A stretch of DNA of 64,000 nt from Porites lobata (GCA_942486035.1 CALNXK010000032.1:403501-467500); one strand, 5' to 3'. Shown: positions 42,691 through 53,232, counted from the first letter of the stretch. Notes: generated by a model from the letters alone, not told the origin. Numbers and translations: made by a program.

Positions 42691-45027
42691 CTCACTCTGC
42701 TAAAGGATTCCGTTGTCTCAAATAATTTCGACATCTTTACGATATCAGAGACATGGCTGGATTCTTCAGTCAACAACGAGAGCATTCATATTCCAGGCTA
42801 CTCTTTGTATAGACAAGACCGTGGCCCGCACAAACCTGGCGGCGGACTATGTGTTTACATTAAGAAAAACTACAAAGTTTCATCACTGGAGAATGTATCC
42901 TCAGTTTCTGATAATAACTTTCAGCAATTGTGGCTAAAAGTGCAAAGTCGCTGTTATAAGTCATTCGTCATCTGCACAGTATATCGACCACCAAGTACTC
43001 CATTAAATTTTATAGATGATCTTGCCAACAGTCTTATCGAATCCCTCCTGTCAGGTCTTGATGTCATTATATTGGGTGACCTCAATTGCAACCTCCTTCA
43101 AGATAACGCAGAATCCCGTGCTTTAAACGATTTTTGCTCGACTTTTAACCTCACCCAATTAATCAATAAACCAACCAGAGCCACGGAGAATGGGGAATCG
43201 TTAATCGATGTTGTGATGACCACGAATGAGAAACTAATTGCTTCAAACGACGTCCTTATGTCAACTATTAGCGATCACAATCTTGTTTACATCTCGCTGA
43301 AGTTAAAAAAGCCAAGGATCAAGCCCTGTTACGTCACTATTAGAAGCTATACTAATTACAGCGCCGACAATTTCCTACGTGATTTGTCATATGCGCCTTT
43401 TCACATAATAAGCCTATTTGACGATTTCAACGATCAAGTTGATGTATTCAACGAACTGTTCTTGGAAGTACTAAGTCAACATGCTCCAGTCAAGAGGGTT
43501 AAAATTAGATCTAAACCTAACCCCTTTATAACACCAGAAATTCGTCAACTAATGAGAACGCGCGACCAATGGCGCAAAACTTATGGAAAAACAAATGACC
43601 CTTTCCACTGGAACGGATACAGATTTTTTCGTCAAGAAGTGAAAAGGGAGATTCGTGTGGCCGAAAAAGTTCACGTCAGGACTCAGATCCTGGATAGCAA
43701 TGGAAATTCTAACTCAATTTGGAAAATCATTAACCGGTGTCTACCACGTAAACAACAAGATAGTTTTATGGCTTCTGAGGATCCCACTGGGTTAGCTAAC
43801 GAATTAAATGATTTCTTCACTTCCGTCGGCAGTATTACTGCTCAAAAAGCCAGGGACTTATCTTTACATCATGGACTTAATGTAAATTTGGATGTGCCGA
43901 CTCCTTTACACATATCCACCGACGTTAGCCCCGAATTATTCGTTCTCCATCAAGTCACGGAAAATCAGGTAGAAAGGGTGATTAGAAGCCTACCATCTAA
44001 CAAAGCTCCTGGAATGGACAAGATATCTTCTAGAATTCTTAAAGACAGTTTACCCAGTACGCTAACAACAATTACCCACATTGTGAATAACTCCTTTGTT
44101 ACCAACACATTTGCACGTGCATGGAAAACAGCAGAGGTTACACCTATTCTCAAATGCGGTAATCCAGGTGTCCCTAACAACTATCGCCCCATCTCATTAT
44201 TACCAATAGCCTCAAAAGTCACTGAAAGGTTGGTACATGGACAACTTATGGAGCATCTAATTAGAAATAATAAACTGGCAGCACATCAGAGCGGAAATAG
44301 AAAGCTTCACTCGACAGAAACAGCTCTGTTGTACGTTACAGATCAGTTGCTCCAGGCTATGGATAACAAGAAAGTTTCCATCATGGTCTTATTAGATATG
44401 TCTAAAGCATTTGATAGTATTCGACACGACATCTTGTTATCCAAGCTACAAAATCTCGATTTTTCCCCGGGTGCGTTGGATTGGTTTCAGAGTTACCTTT
44501 CTAACCGACAACAGTGCGTTCGAATTGGTGACGCAGTTTCTAAAGTACTCCCACTTGAGTTCGGAGTTCCGCAAGGCTCTATTTTAGGTCCGGTTTTGTT
44601 TACAATCTATGTTAACGACCTCCTTTCTGTTCCTAAACGTTGTCTATCTGCCTCCTATGTTGATGATTGTAAATTGTATTTGTCCTTTTCACCTGCCGAA
44701 TTACCCACGTCCATCCTCGCCTTAAACGAAGATCTTACGAGAATATCTCAGTGGTGCTGTAAAAACTCTCTTTTGATTAATCCGGACAAAACTAAGGTTC
44801 TAGCTGTTGGATTACCACAACTTTTAAAGAAACTGTCATCATTCAGTATAACACTTTTTGACAAGGAAATAACACCTGTGCCTGTCGTTAAGGACTTGGG
44901 TGTTCTTCTCGACACACGCCTCAGTTATAACCAACATATCACTGAGATTGCCTCTAAATGCCTTTTTAAATTGTACCAAATTAACAGAATCAAGCACCTC
45001 CTGGATAGGAAAACACTAATCTGTTAG
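42691..45027 (+). CDS. LINE-B ORF2: endonuclease and reverse transcriptase (5'-truncated)
   Basis: About 778 open codons. Endonuclease: NNFDIFTISETWLDSS, then ICTVYRPPS, VIILGDLNCNLL and TISDHNLVYISL (the SDH catalytic motif). The linker region (PFITPEIRQLMRTRDQWRKT) is typical of CR1/L2-like ORF2. RT: ILKCGNPGVPNNYRPISLLP, MVLLDMSKAFDSIRHDILLS (motif A), VPQGSILGPVLFTIYVNDL (motif B), SASYVDDCKLYLSF (motif C, YVDD catalytic pair) and LINPDKTKVLAVG. The N-terminal ~60 residues of the endonuclease are missing, so it has no start of its own. The frame stops at 45027; the C-terminal domain continues in another frame. Confidence 0.92.
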   Translation, partial: LTLLKDSVVSNNFDIFTISETWLDSSVNNESIHIPGYSLYRQDRGPHKPGGGLCVYIKKNYKVSSLENVSSVSDNNFQQLWLKVQSRCYKSFVICTVYRPPSTPLNFIDDLANSLIESLLSGLDVIILGDLNCNLLQDNAESRALNDFCSTFNLTQLINKPTRATENGESLIDVVMTTNEKLIASNDVLMSTISDHNLVYISLKLKKPRIKPCYVTIRSYTNYSADNFLRDLSYAPFHIISLFDDFNDQVDVFNELFLEVLSQHAPVKRVKIRSKPNPFITPEIRQLMRTRDQWRKTYGKTNDPFHWNGYRFFRQEVKREIRVAEKVHVRTQILDSNGNSNSIWKIINRCLPRKQQDSFMASEDPTGLANELNDFFTSVGSITAQKARDLSLHHGLNVNLDVPTPLHISTDVSPELFVLHQVTENQVERVIRSLPSNKAPGMDKISSRILKDSLPSTLTTITHIVNNSFVTNTFARAWKTAEVTPILKCGNPGVPNNYRPISLLPIASKVTERLVHGQLMEHLIRNNKLAAHQSGNRKLHSTETALLYVTDQLLQAMDNKKVSIMVLLDMSKAFDSIRHDILLSKLQNLDFSPGALDWFQSYLSNRQQCVRIGDAVSKVLPLEFGVPQGSILGPVLFTIYVNDLLSVPKRCLSASYVDDCKLYLSFSPAELPTSILALNEDLTRISQWCCKNSLLINPDKTKVLAVGLPQLLKKLSSFSITLFDKEITPVPVVKDLGVLLDTRLSYNQHITEIASKCLFKLYQINRIKHLLDRKTLIC

Positions 45028-45488
45028 TAATAAATTCATTTGTCTTTAGTAAACTCCAATATTGTTCAACTGTCTGGAGTAATACCAGCAGCAGCAATAT
45101 TGACAAGTTACAAAAAGTCCAAAACTTTGCTGGGCGAATTATTCTGGGACTAAGAAAGTATGACCATATTTCGGATGGGTTGCGATCGTTGAAATGGCTT
45201 CCTATTAGAGAGAAACTCATTCTAAATGACGCTACTATGATGCACAAATGTATTAACAAGCTTGTTCCAGATTATCTTGCTGATATGTTTAAGTCACGTT
45301 CTCAAGTCCATAATAGACAAACTCGATCATCTGGTGCTTTGGATATACCTTTATGTCGCCTGTCAACAGGGCAGCGCTCCTTTGCTTTCAGAGGAGCCAA
45401 ACTCTGGAACTCCTTGAATGATAACATTAAGTCCTTAAAATGCCCCAGGAATTTTAGACGTCATCTTGCAAATGTTTTATTAAGTTGA
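45022..45488 (+). pseudogene. LINE-B ORF2 C-terminal domain, out of frame
   Basis: Continues the same protein: VINSFVFSKLQYCSTVW, then LRSLKWLPIREKLILNDATM, CINKLVPDYLADMF and AFRGAKLWNSLNDNIKSL, ending near 45488. One base change or indel at about 45015-45027 separates it from the main frame. This end resembles the C-terminus of CR1-like ORF2 proteins ('L.WLP...R......V....G..P.YL'). Confidence 0.85.
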
Positions 45489-45677
45489 TATATTATATTA
45501 TTGATATATATTTTGTAATTATAATATTATTGTATTTACATTCTCAATTAATTTATATATTTGTATTTTTTTATTCTATTGAGCTGAAAAGCCCACTTAG
45601 GGAGCATCAATAAAGTGTATGTATGTATGTATGTATGTACCAGAAGAAGTTGACTTATTGAACATAAAGGACAAGGA

Positions 45678-46094
45678 TTAAGTGAGAATATCAGTCCCTA
45701 TTTTAAGAAACTTGAATGGTAGATTGTCCAAGCCAGACGCTTTTTTAACTTTTAGCTTTTCGAGTAAATTTAGGACTTCTTTGGCACTACAACTTTCAAA
45801 AGAGTTCTTGTCAGTTGAGATAAAACCGTGTTCTGGTTGAGTATCAACATTGGGTATGCCTCTTGCCAAGTTATGTCCAACATTTCCAAAATCACAGTTC
45901 AAGGCGTCAGCCATTTCAAAAGCAGAGCTTATTTTACTACTTTCTATATTTTCGATTTCAGCAATAACTTCCTTCTTGGGTTGACGAGAATTCAGTTCAT
46001 TGATTAGTTGCTGTGTTTTACGGGGATCCTTTTTATGAGCAGCGAGATTGTCATTAAAATATTTGTGTTTAGTATATTTGGTGGAATTGTTCAC
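45678..46094 (-). pseudogene. LINE-A copy 2: endonuclease-RT linker
   Basis: 139 open codons: HKYFNDNLAAHKKDPRKTQQ, then an acidic stretch and VLNLLEKLKVKKASGLDNLP, PFKFLKIGTDILT. This is the stretch just before RT motif 1 in CR1-like ORF2. It continues through the right flank of LINE-B. Confidence 0.75.
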
Positions 46095-46702
46095 TCATTT
46101 CTCGCAGCTTTAAAATCAGCCCATAAAGACTGGTCTTTAGTTCGCTCCACTTTCTTTTTCAAGAAGTCTCTTTTCCACATTTTGCGTATTAATTCATAGG
46201 TAATCCAGGGAGACTTCATTTTCCCAATTCTTGTTGTTTTTAAAAGGCCGTTTTTGTCTATACAGGCCAGTAATTGAGTTTTCCAGAATTCCCACTTGTC
46301 GTTAGGATCTGGGAATTGCCTAATGTCTTCTTATAGCCTTTCATAAATGTCTTTAAGAAACTTGGCTGTTTTAAAATTCTTAAGACTTTAAGTGATTACT
46401 TTACCACCACCAGAATTTGAATAATGTGTTTTGCATATTAAATAGACAAGGGAGTGATCTCCAATCGCGAAGGGCACAACTCCTGATCTAACTATTCTAT
46501 CAGGGAAATTGGTTAATTAAGTTCAAGTTCTGTTGGATCAGAGGTAATGCTATTGTCATTTAGACACTTTAAATTGGTAATTACTTTATCAGATTTCTTT
46601 TTTCGATTAATAAGTATAGTTATGCCTTGCCAAGTCTGCTTATGTTATTAATGTTTAGTTCAATATAGGTACGATAATTTTTTTTACTGATATGGGAAAA
46701 GT

Positions 46703-47284
46703 CTAAAGTTTGTATCTTTCTCTGCTGCCAGAGTAAAGAAGTTCATTTTCAATTTTTATGGCTTTTCGAAACCCTTTTGTGAAGCAAGGTTTTGCTAGCT
46801 GTTTACTTTTACTCTTTGATAACGTTGGAAGTAGCACATGCTTATCAAGGAGTTTATTCAATTTGTTATAGAAGGTAAAAAATGACTTTAGAGGGATCCT
46901 TTGCAGACAATATTGAATCCCAAGTAAGGTCCGATAGTTCCTGTAAAAAAGCATGCTGAGAAAATTTAGAATAATCACGAGGTGTAATTTTTTTAGGCTG
47001 GGCAATCCCAACAGAAGATTTAAGAATACCAAATTGGGAAAAATGATCAGTGACATCTGAAACAATATTCCCACTGACAGAATAGTCTTCGAATTTATTT
47101 AGGAAACTATTATCGATAAGGCAAGTGGAATCATTGTAAACTCTTGTAAGTTTATCAGTAGTTGGAAAGAGGGCATAGCCTTGTAAACGATTTTAGAAAT
47201 TGTTGGGCATAGTTATAAGTCTGAGACCGAAGAATATTTACACCTAAAAGATATACTGGTTTACCTGTGGCGCTATAAATACCT
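46703..47284 (-). pseudogene. LINE-A copy 2: endonuclease C-terminal part
   Basis: Blocks in shifting frames: YSATGKPVYLLG (47275-47240), LFPTTDKLTRVYN, SGNIVSDVTDHFSQFGILKS (about 47200-47020) and LLDKHVLLPTLSKSKSKQLA, FTKGFRKAIKIENELLYSGS (46850-46703). The DHF is the endonuclease SDH equivalent. Between 46100 and 46700 only decayed linker sequence is seen. Confidence 0.7.
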
Positions 47285-47439
47285 CTTATTAGCCTCGTTT
47301 TCGGTCCGTACTGTAAATTACGGACCAATTTTTTTCCATTGATTTATGGCCCAAGCAAAAAGCGCGGGCCATAAATCGATGGGAAAAAAAACGAGGATCC
47401 GTAATTTACAGTACGGACCGAAAAAACGAGGCTAATAAG
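47285..47439. mobile_element. 155-bp hairpin MITE
   Basis: CTTATTAGCCTCGTTTTCGG at 47285 and its complement ending at 47439; arms of about 68 bp including TCCGTACTGTAAATTACGGA-type sequence and TGGCC at the tip. Each arm holds its own small inverted repeat (TCCGTA/TACGGA). Confidence 0.75.
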
Positions 47440-47440
47440 A

Positions 47441-48586
47441 TATTTATTATATGGCTCCTTCCTGTTTGGGGGACCGGAAACAAGTGCAGGATGCACGATT
47501 TGACAGTCATTTGACAGGTGTCAAAAAAGAAATTTTTTATTGGCGCACGAAAACAATAGCACATAACAAAGGCTTTTCGAGAAAGTAAAAACAAATTCGC
47601 CATGTTAAAAAAGTTTATTCGGTCAAAGCTAAGAGCACTGTAAGTTTTAGCTCTTTAATGTAACACTGGAGTATTTTGAAAACTGGACACTGTGTCTGTC
47701 TAGAAGTTGTGTCCATCTTTCCACCGTTTGTCCTTATGAAATAACACTGCAAAAGGCAAAGAGGCTTTTCAAGGTAAGTTTGTTGTCATTGTCGCAGGAT
47801 TCGCTCGTTAATTGTTTTTGGGAAAACCTCTCTTTCTGCCAGTTCATTCTTGTCTTAAATTGTGATCTGCGTTAAAATTTTCAAACACTGACTAGAATTC
47901 TCTTCCTCGGTAAGGTTACCATTCAGTTTCTACAACAGCTTCGTTCTCATTAAAACAAAGCTAGGTTAAAATTTGGAAAGGCAAAGTCAACATCTCAGTC
48001 CTCAAGGTTTACTTACATATTTCAAAGTTTAGTTGGCTGAAACTAAGAGTATTCACTCGTTAATGTGACACTGGAGTCTTGAAAACTGGACATTATTGTG
48101 TCTGGCTCGAACTCGCTACTATCTTCTTTTGTTGGTCTTTGAAAAACACTGCAAATGGCAAAGAAGCTTGTCAAGATGATCGGGTGTAGGTATGTTTGTT
48201 ATCATATTTGTTGAAGGACTTACTCATTTTCTCTTAGGCACAACATCTCGAATCTCTGCGAGCCGATTTTCGTCTTCTTAACTGTGTACTACGATAAAAT
48301 TTTCAAACATTGACTAGAATCGTCTTCGATAAGATTACGACTTAGTTTCTTCATGATCGTCTTCGTTCACAAATAAACACAGTTTAAAATGTTGAAGGCC
48401 AAAGTCAGCATCCAAGTCCTCAAGGTTGATAGACGTCTTGTAACTTAATTTCAACCTTTTTTTCCGAGGTAAAGAGATTTAGAGCTCCAAAATGAACATT
48501 TTCTTTGAAATTTTGATCTGTATAGCAAGTTACGGACCGCAAATTGACCAATTGCACGGCGAAAACAGACTCAGCCATATAATAAT
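47441..48586. mobile_element. 1.15-kb repeat inserted in LINE-A, internal ~400-bp tandem duplication
   Basis: Ends carry TTATTATATGGCT near 47445 and its complement AGCCATATAATAAT ending at 48586. Inside, 47605-47995 and 48005-48405 are two diverged copies of one unit (shared words: TGACACTGGAGT-type, CACTGCAAA-GGCAAAGA, AAATTTTCAAACA-TGACTAGAAT, CAGTCCTCAAGGTT). A 'ACGGACCG' word at the right end also occurs in the neighbouring hairpin. No coding capacity. Confidence 0.6.
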
Positions 48587-49121
48587 GGTCAATACTTTCT
48601 CAAAATAGTCCAAAAAGCGGTCAGCAGAATTGTGCTGTCTGTAGACAACGCCAGAGATAATATTGCTTTTGATTTTAAATTCAATTTCGAGCCGAAGTGC
48701 CTGAAATGCCTCATTACTGTTTTTGTTCAATTACTTTGTATTGTAATTTATGGGCCATATACATTCCTACACCACCAGCAGAAAGAGGTGTCAGAACAAA
48801 CTTAAAATTATAATTCAGAGTGGATGGATTGAAGTCAAGCTTCTCATTATTTATTCTACTTTCGGTAAAAACTAAAAAATAAAATGAAAATCTAACTCAC
48901 TCAAAATATGACTGAAAATTTTCTAAGTTCCCTCTCAGGCTTCGTATATTAGTATGAAAAAAGGAGAGGCTAGATTGATGGGCCTCTTTACTACTGATTA
49001 ACTGTGTCAAGGTAGAAGGGGAGTAATATTTACAACAAATGGTCCCAAATAAAGCATTATAATCTGTGTCAGTAATAGAGTTCACATTAAGACTGAATAA
49101 GTCCAGGTCATGAATGCTCAC
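48587..49121 (-). pseudogene. LINE-A copy 2: ORF2 N-terminal leader and endonuclease start
   Basis: DLDLFSLNVNSITDTDYNAL and YYSPSTLTQLISSKEAHQSS, LSFFHTNIRSLRGNLENFQ (49121-48900), then, after stops, LEIEFKIKSNIISGVVYRQH and RFLDYFEKVLT (48730-48590). The wording parallels the copy at 3.4-3.9 kb. ORF1 is not found upstream in this copy. Confidence 0.75.
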
Positions 49122-49123
49122 AA

Positions 49124-50251
49124 CGTAGTTACTAAAACAAGGAATGACCTACAATGACCTACAATGATCTACAATGACCTACAATGAGCTACTATGACCG
49201 AACGTGTAATCCCTGTAATGAACTAAAATGACGAGTTTAGAAAAATACAAAAAAAAAAGAGATCAGGGGACGTGTGTTGTAGTTACTAAAACAAGGAAGA
49301 ACCTACAGTGACCTACAATGGCCTACAATGACCTACCATGATCTACGATGAGCTACTACAAGATACAATGAGCTGCTACGAGCTAAAATGAGTTGAAATA
49401 TGCCCTACAATGAGCTACAAAATGACAGACAATGATGTTTGCCGTGTGTCGCGCTTGGACGTGACACTAGGCTCATAGTATTAAATTGCCAAGCACATTT
49501 TGAAAAGACAAAACAAAAATTGTGCCTGATCTCAGGTAACTTGAGAAACTTGAAAATAGATTATTGCAATCGTGTTTTACCGGTAACACTATTATACCCT
49601 GTATTGGCGGAAGTCATGCAGGCACTCCCTTATTTAGCCTAGATGGGTATGGGCCGCTGAGCAAGATATGGATTTTAATATTTTGCGTTACAAACAGAGC
49701 ATCCTGTTGGACCGAAAGCCATTTAAAGGGTCTTATGATGTCTTATACAGGCCAGGGTACTTAAAAAAAATGAACAATTTTTCTTTTTCGCACCGGCCTC
49801 CTTTGTTCATCTCTACCTTACGTCTCTTGAAGATCCCCCTCGATCGACTGTTGGGGTGACTGTGTTCAATTTGTTTGAAAAAAAGACAAGACAAAATAAA
49901 ACTAATGCGAAAGGTTGCAAGGAATGGTTTGGACAAAAGTCACAGTATCATCATATATGTATTATTACACTGTAAATTTATCTCCAAGCATAATAATTAG
50001 AGATGCTGTCATCGTTAAATGGGCTGTCATGCAGTAGACTAAACCCATTACGTTTACGTACACGTCCCCTGATCTTTTTTTTTTTTGTCTTTTTCTAAAA
50101 TCTTCATTTTAGCTCATTACAGGGATTACACGTTCGGTCATAGTAGCTCATTGTAGGTCATTGTAGATCATTGTAGGTCATTGTAGGTCATTTTAGGTCA
50201 TTGTACATCATTGTAGGTCATTGTAGGTCATTCCTTGTTTTAGTAACTACG
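49124..50251. mobile_element. 1.1-kb Mutator-like non-autonomous element with tandem-repeat TIRs
   Basis: The ends are inverted: CGTAGTTACTAAAACAAGGA at 49124 and its complement ending at 50251. Both arms then consist of degenerate 10-bp units (CTACAATGAC), followed by GACCGAACGTGTAATCCCTG and GATCAGGGGACGTGT, giving TIRs of about 145-190 bp. The right arm has about four more units than the left. ATGCTCACAA flanks both ends (49114-49123, 50252-50261), a perfect 10-bp target duplication. The left arm start is partly duplicated at about 49277-49438. Target size of 9-10 bp and long TIRs fit the Mutator group. No transposase inside. Confidence 0.8.
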
Positions 50252-50379
50252 ATGCTCACAAGCCTTTCAGGATACTTTTTTGTTGGTAAATGCGATTTTT
50301 AGGAGTCGTGAAACTGACCATGATTATAAATGGTATTAACTCCAGGTATTAGGCAGTTCCCCCAACAAATTTTTCATAA

Positions 50380-50810
50380 CTTCCCATAATTCTCTCTGTA
50401 TGTCAGTTTGAAATCAGTACGCATATTAGACTGAACTCAGCTCTCATAGTGGGCTGTCTTAGAATTTTTGTGGTTGCCTTAAGAAAGTTTTCTGGAAGGC
50501 ATCATTAAGCCGTATGAAGGAACAATTCTCACTTTTGGCGCAGTCTGCTGCATCCAATATCTTCTCCTATTTCATCTCATTTCGGGCTATACGAGTGACA
50601 GACTGATCCCAGGCTTGAGACAGAAAGATTGGGTATATCGAGCTTTGTTGATAGCAGTAACAAGTTTTTGGCTTCACATAGTAGGTTCTAGGGTTGAAAT
50701 CTATCTGGCAAGATGGAAATTCATGCTGATTTCTGACCAGGCCAAAGACTTAGAAAAAAATTGTTTTGAAGGTGGGGCTGTATGTCTCCTTTTCAACTGA
50801 TGGTTTACAC
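50380..50810 (+). pseudogene. Dispersed coding fragment D, copy 2
   Basis: Plus strand reads SFLEGIIKPYEGTILT, CCIQYLLLFHLISGYTSDRL, IPGLRQKDWVYRALLIAVTS and GGAVCLLFN. It matches the 28570-28990 block on the opposite strand in both protein and flanking sequence. The upstream part is interrupted by stops. Confidence 0.5.
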
Positions 50811-51343
50811 CAGGATCTTGAATAAATCGACCGTCAGTTAGTCGAGAAATGTTCCATGTGACGATTTATGTGGAGAAAGCGAGGTTTTTATGGAGTAATT
50901 TGATGATGTTTCGCCCACATTAAGTGTTGTTGTCCTTATAATTTAGTGTGCTCCAATATTCCATAATCTCAACTAAAAACGGATCTCGTAGATTAAGTAA
51001 AGGAACGTCTTTAGGGCTTAATTTCCCTCCGAATTGTGCTAGTCAATGATTTTAAGAAAACTTCCATTTCCCTGTATCTCGATCATCTAAATAGCTTTTT
51101 ACCCATTTCATTTTTAAGGTCTGGTTAAAACTACCGAACCCTTTTTTACTGTAATAATAATGATAATAATAGACAGTTATATAGCACGGCATCCACTAAT
51201 TGCTCAAAGTGCTGTACAATAATATGGTAAGAAACTAGAGTTAATAACTATTATAAGATAAAATAAAAATTGAATAAAGCCACTAAAATCAAACATTGTA
51301 AGCTAATTTAAATAAGTATGTCTTCAACTGTGTCCTGAACTGG
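50811..51343. other. Probable 3' UTR of LINE-D and spacer
   Basis: No gene. Near 51165-51230 the minus strand has a LINE-like 3' UTR ending in ATTATTATCATTATTATT-type triplets. Confidence 0.4.
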
Positions 51344-52172
51344 TCAACAGATGTAACAACCCAGGAGCAGCTGCGGTAAAGCCCTATCACCATATGTCTT
51401 TAACCTAGTCCTGGGTACGGCTAGAAAATTCTGGGAACTAGAGCGAAGTAATCGTGGACCATTAGTGTAGCGTAAAAGTTCAGATAGGTAAGTTGGTCCC
51501 AAGCCATTTAGACATTTGCAAACTAAGAGTAAAATTTTAAAATGTATGTGATAACCCAGTAGCAACCAATGAAGGTTGAACAGGATAGGAGTGATATGGT
51601 CAAACTGCCTAGATAATGTAACAATGCCTGCAGAAGTGTTCTGTATCAGTCTTAACCTGTTTAACAGGTGTTTAGGAAGATCATATAACAAAGAGTTACA
51701 GTTATCGAGTTTAGAGCTAAGAAACGCATGTACTACAATTTGAGAGGTATCTTCACTTAAATACTTCCTGATCTTAGTTATGTTCCTGAAATGATACTGA
51801 CAGGAAACGCAGATTTTGTTAACATGGTCGGTTAAATCAAGACAGTGATCTATAATCACCCCCAACAACAGTATGAGTGATTAACCGTGTCGAAGGCAGC
51901 TGACAAATCCAATAAAAGAAGTATAACAGACTCATTGTTGTCAATAGCACATAGGATGTCATTCTGGACCCTTACTAAAGCTGTCTCGGTGGAGTGAAAG
52001 TTGTTATATGCAAACTGAAACGTCTCATCTAAGTGGTGCGCCATGACATGATCTGTGAGTTGTATGGCAACTGCCTTTTCAACAAGCTTTGATACTACTT
52101 TTAAGTTTGAAGTTTGAAATAGGACGAAAATTTTGGAACTGTTCAAAGTCAGCATCAGATTTTTTCAATGTA
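51344..52172 (-). pseudogene. LINE-D 3' part: RT start plus C-terminal domain, palm deleted
   Basis: Minus strand reads VVSKLVEKAVAIQLTDHVMA, FQFAYNNFHSTETALVRVQN and LLLLDLSAAFDTVNHS (RT motif A), then jumps at about 51860 to LGVIIDHCLDLTDHVNKICV, LHWLLLGYHIHFKILLLVCK and YLSELLRYTNGPRLLRSSSQ, the C-terminal end. Motifs B to E including the YxDD box are missing. CR1/Rex-like. BEL-2 abuts its 5' side. Confidence 0.75.
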
Positions 52173-52429
52173 TGATAGATTTTATTCGAAACCAATAGAT
52201 CTCTTACAGTAACAGGCTTCTATTCCGATACACTTGCCAAAAACGGTAGGGTTCCACAAAGTAATGGGCTTCTAAACCGATACATGTGCCTTCAACAAAA
52301 TTACAATTTTCTAAATCGAAAAACTACTCCGTTCAAAGTGTCACATGATCACGTGTTCGAAACGTGATCGGCTACATCTAAGATCAAAAAATGTCACACG
52401 CAAAATGTAATACAAAACTCCATGACACA
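52173..52429 (-). repeat. BEL-2 3' LTR
   Basis: 257 bp, preceded on the minus strand by the polypurine tract GAGGGGGG (about 52430-52437). Starts TGATAGATTTTATTCG on plus. Confidence 0.85.
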
Positions 52430-52450
52430 CCCCCCTCTTGACCAGTCGAA

Positions 52451-53232
52451 TCACTGGTCAACTACTCTCCGAATATAATCAGCATTCCGAGCGGCAAGAC
52501 GCCTGGGTGGCCTGATGCCATCAATTATCTGCTCCTCCTGACGTTGTTCATCATTACTCACGACATGTATCTCCAGGGGAAACAGCCTTTGCACTGGCCT
52601 CTTCATAGTAACAGGTCTACCACTCTTACTGATAACCTTGACTACAGCTGCTCTAACGCGATCGTCCGCACCATGGATCAACTGCTCCACTCGTCCAAGT
52701 TTCCACTGACTACGGGGCAGATTGTCTTCCAAAACGGTAACATCTTCCTCAGATACAGCAATACTGGATCTAGGCCTGGATTTCTGCCGATGCAGGTTCC
52801 TTAACTCTGTAACATTTTCTCTGCTTCAACGCCTCCAGAAGTGTTCCAGTAGCAATCCCAAGTACTTCCGTCTTCTTGGGAGATCTTCCGACGACACTGT
52901 ATGGTCAAGTGAGGCTTTTTGATTTCCTGTTACCTCTGGCAGTGATAATACAGTATTCGTCTTCCATACATCAAGTGACTTGGTGTCAATGGTTCTTCAG
53001 GATCATCTGACGATACGTGAGTTAAGGGTCTAGAGTTAAGAGTTCCCTCAACCTCGACGAGAACAGTGTGCAATTCGTCATAGTTTAACTTAGCATTCCT
53101 AAGTGTCTTCCGCAAACATCTCTTTGTATTCTGAATCAATCGCTCAAAAAAGCCACCCCACCAGGGCGCTCTGTCCACATTAAGGTGGCTCGACTGGATT
53201 TTTTGCGGTTGATACCTCCCAAGTTTGAGCAT
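52451..53232 (-). pseudogene. BEL-2 integrase C-terminal part and DUF5641-like tail
   Basis: Downstream of the foldback: SSHLNVDRAPWWGGFFERLI (catalytic Glu in GGFFER), LNYDELHTVLVEVEGTLNSR, PLTHVSSDDPEEPLTPSHLM, then in a later frame NLPRSQWKLGRVEQLIHGAD and PVTMKRPVQRLFPLEI (DUF5641-like). It ends about 20 bases before the polypurine tract. The frame between 52730 and 52930 is broken. Confidence 0.85.

Larger units (their letters stand above)
42691..45637 (+). mobile_element. LINE-B: 5'-truncated CR1/L2-like retrotransposon
   Basis: Inserted into LINE-A with a 5-bp target duplication TACCA (42686-42690; 45638-45642, partly merged with the tail). It begins inside the endonuclease domain, ends with a (TGTA)n tail at about 45615-45637, and has a short 3' UTR after the ORF. 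5' truncation is usual for target-primed reverse transcription. Confidence 0.88.
41491..49123 (-). mobile_element. LINE-A copy 2, split by three later insertions
   Basis: Pieces of one minus-strand LINE ORF2, in order: 49121-48587 (leader and endonuclease start, HTNIRSLRGNLENFQ, VVYRQHNSADRFLDYF), 47284-45643 (TGKPVYLLG, VSDVTDHFSQ, then KVKKASGLDNLPFKFLKIG), 42690-42665 (SGIVPTEWK) and 41538-41491 (AKVTPVFKKGARKDVNNY). The inserts between them are the hairpin-bearing repeat (47285-48586), LINE-B (42691-45637) and a Tc1/mariner-like element (41541-42662). Each junction sits in mid-reading frame and the protein resumes after it. RT beyond motif 1 is missing. Confidence 0.8.

Noticed and set aside
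49141..49440. Possible CRISPR-like or satellite array of ACAATGACCT words
   Set aside because: Repeats are contiguous and degenerate with no spacers, and they are mirrored at 50060-50250, so they are terminal inverted repeats of a transposon.
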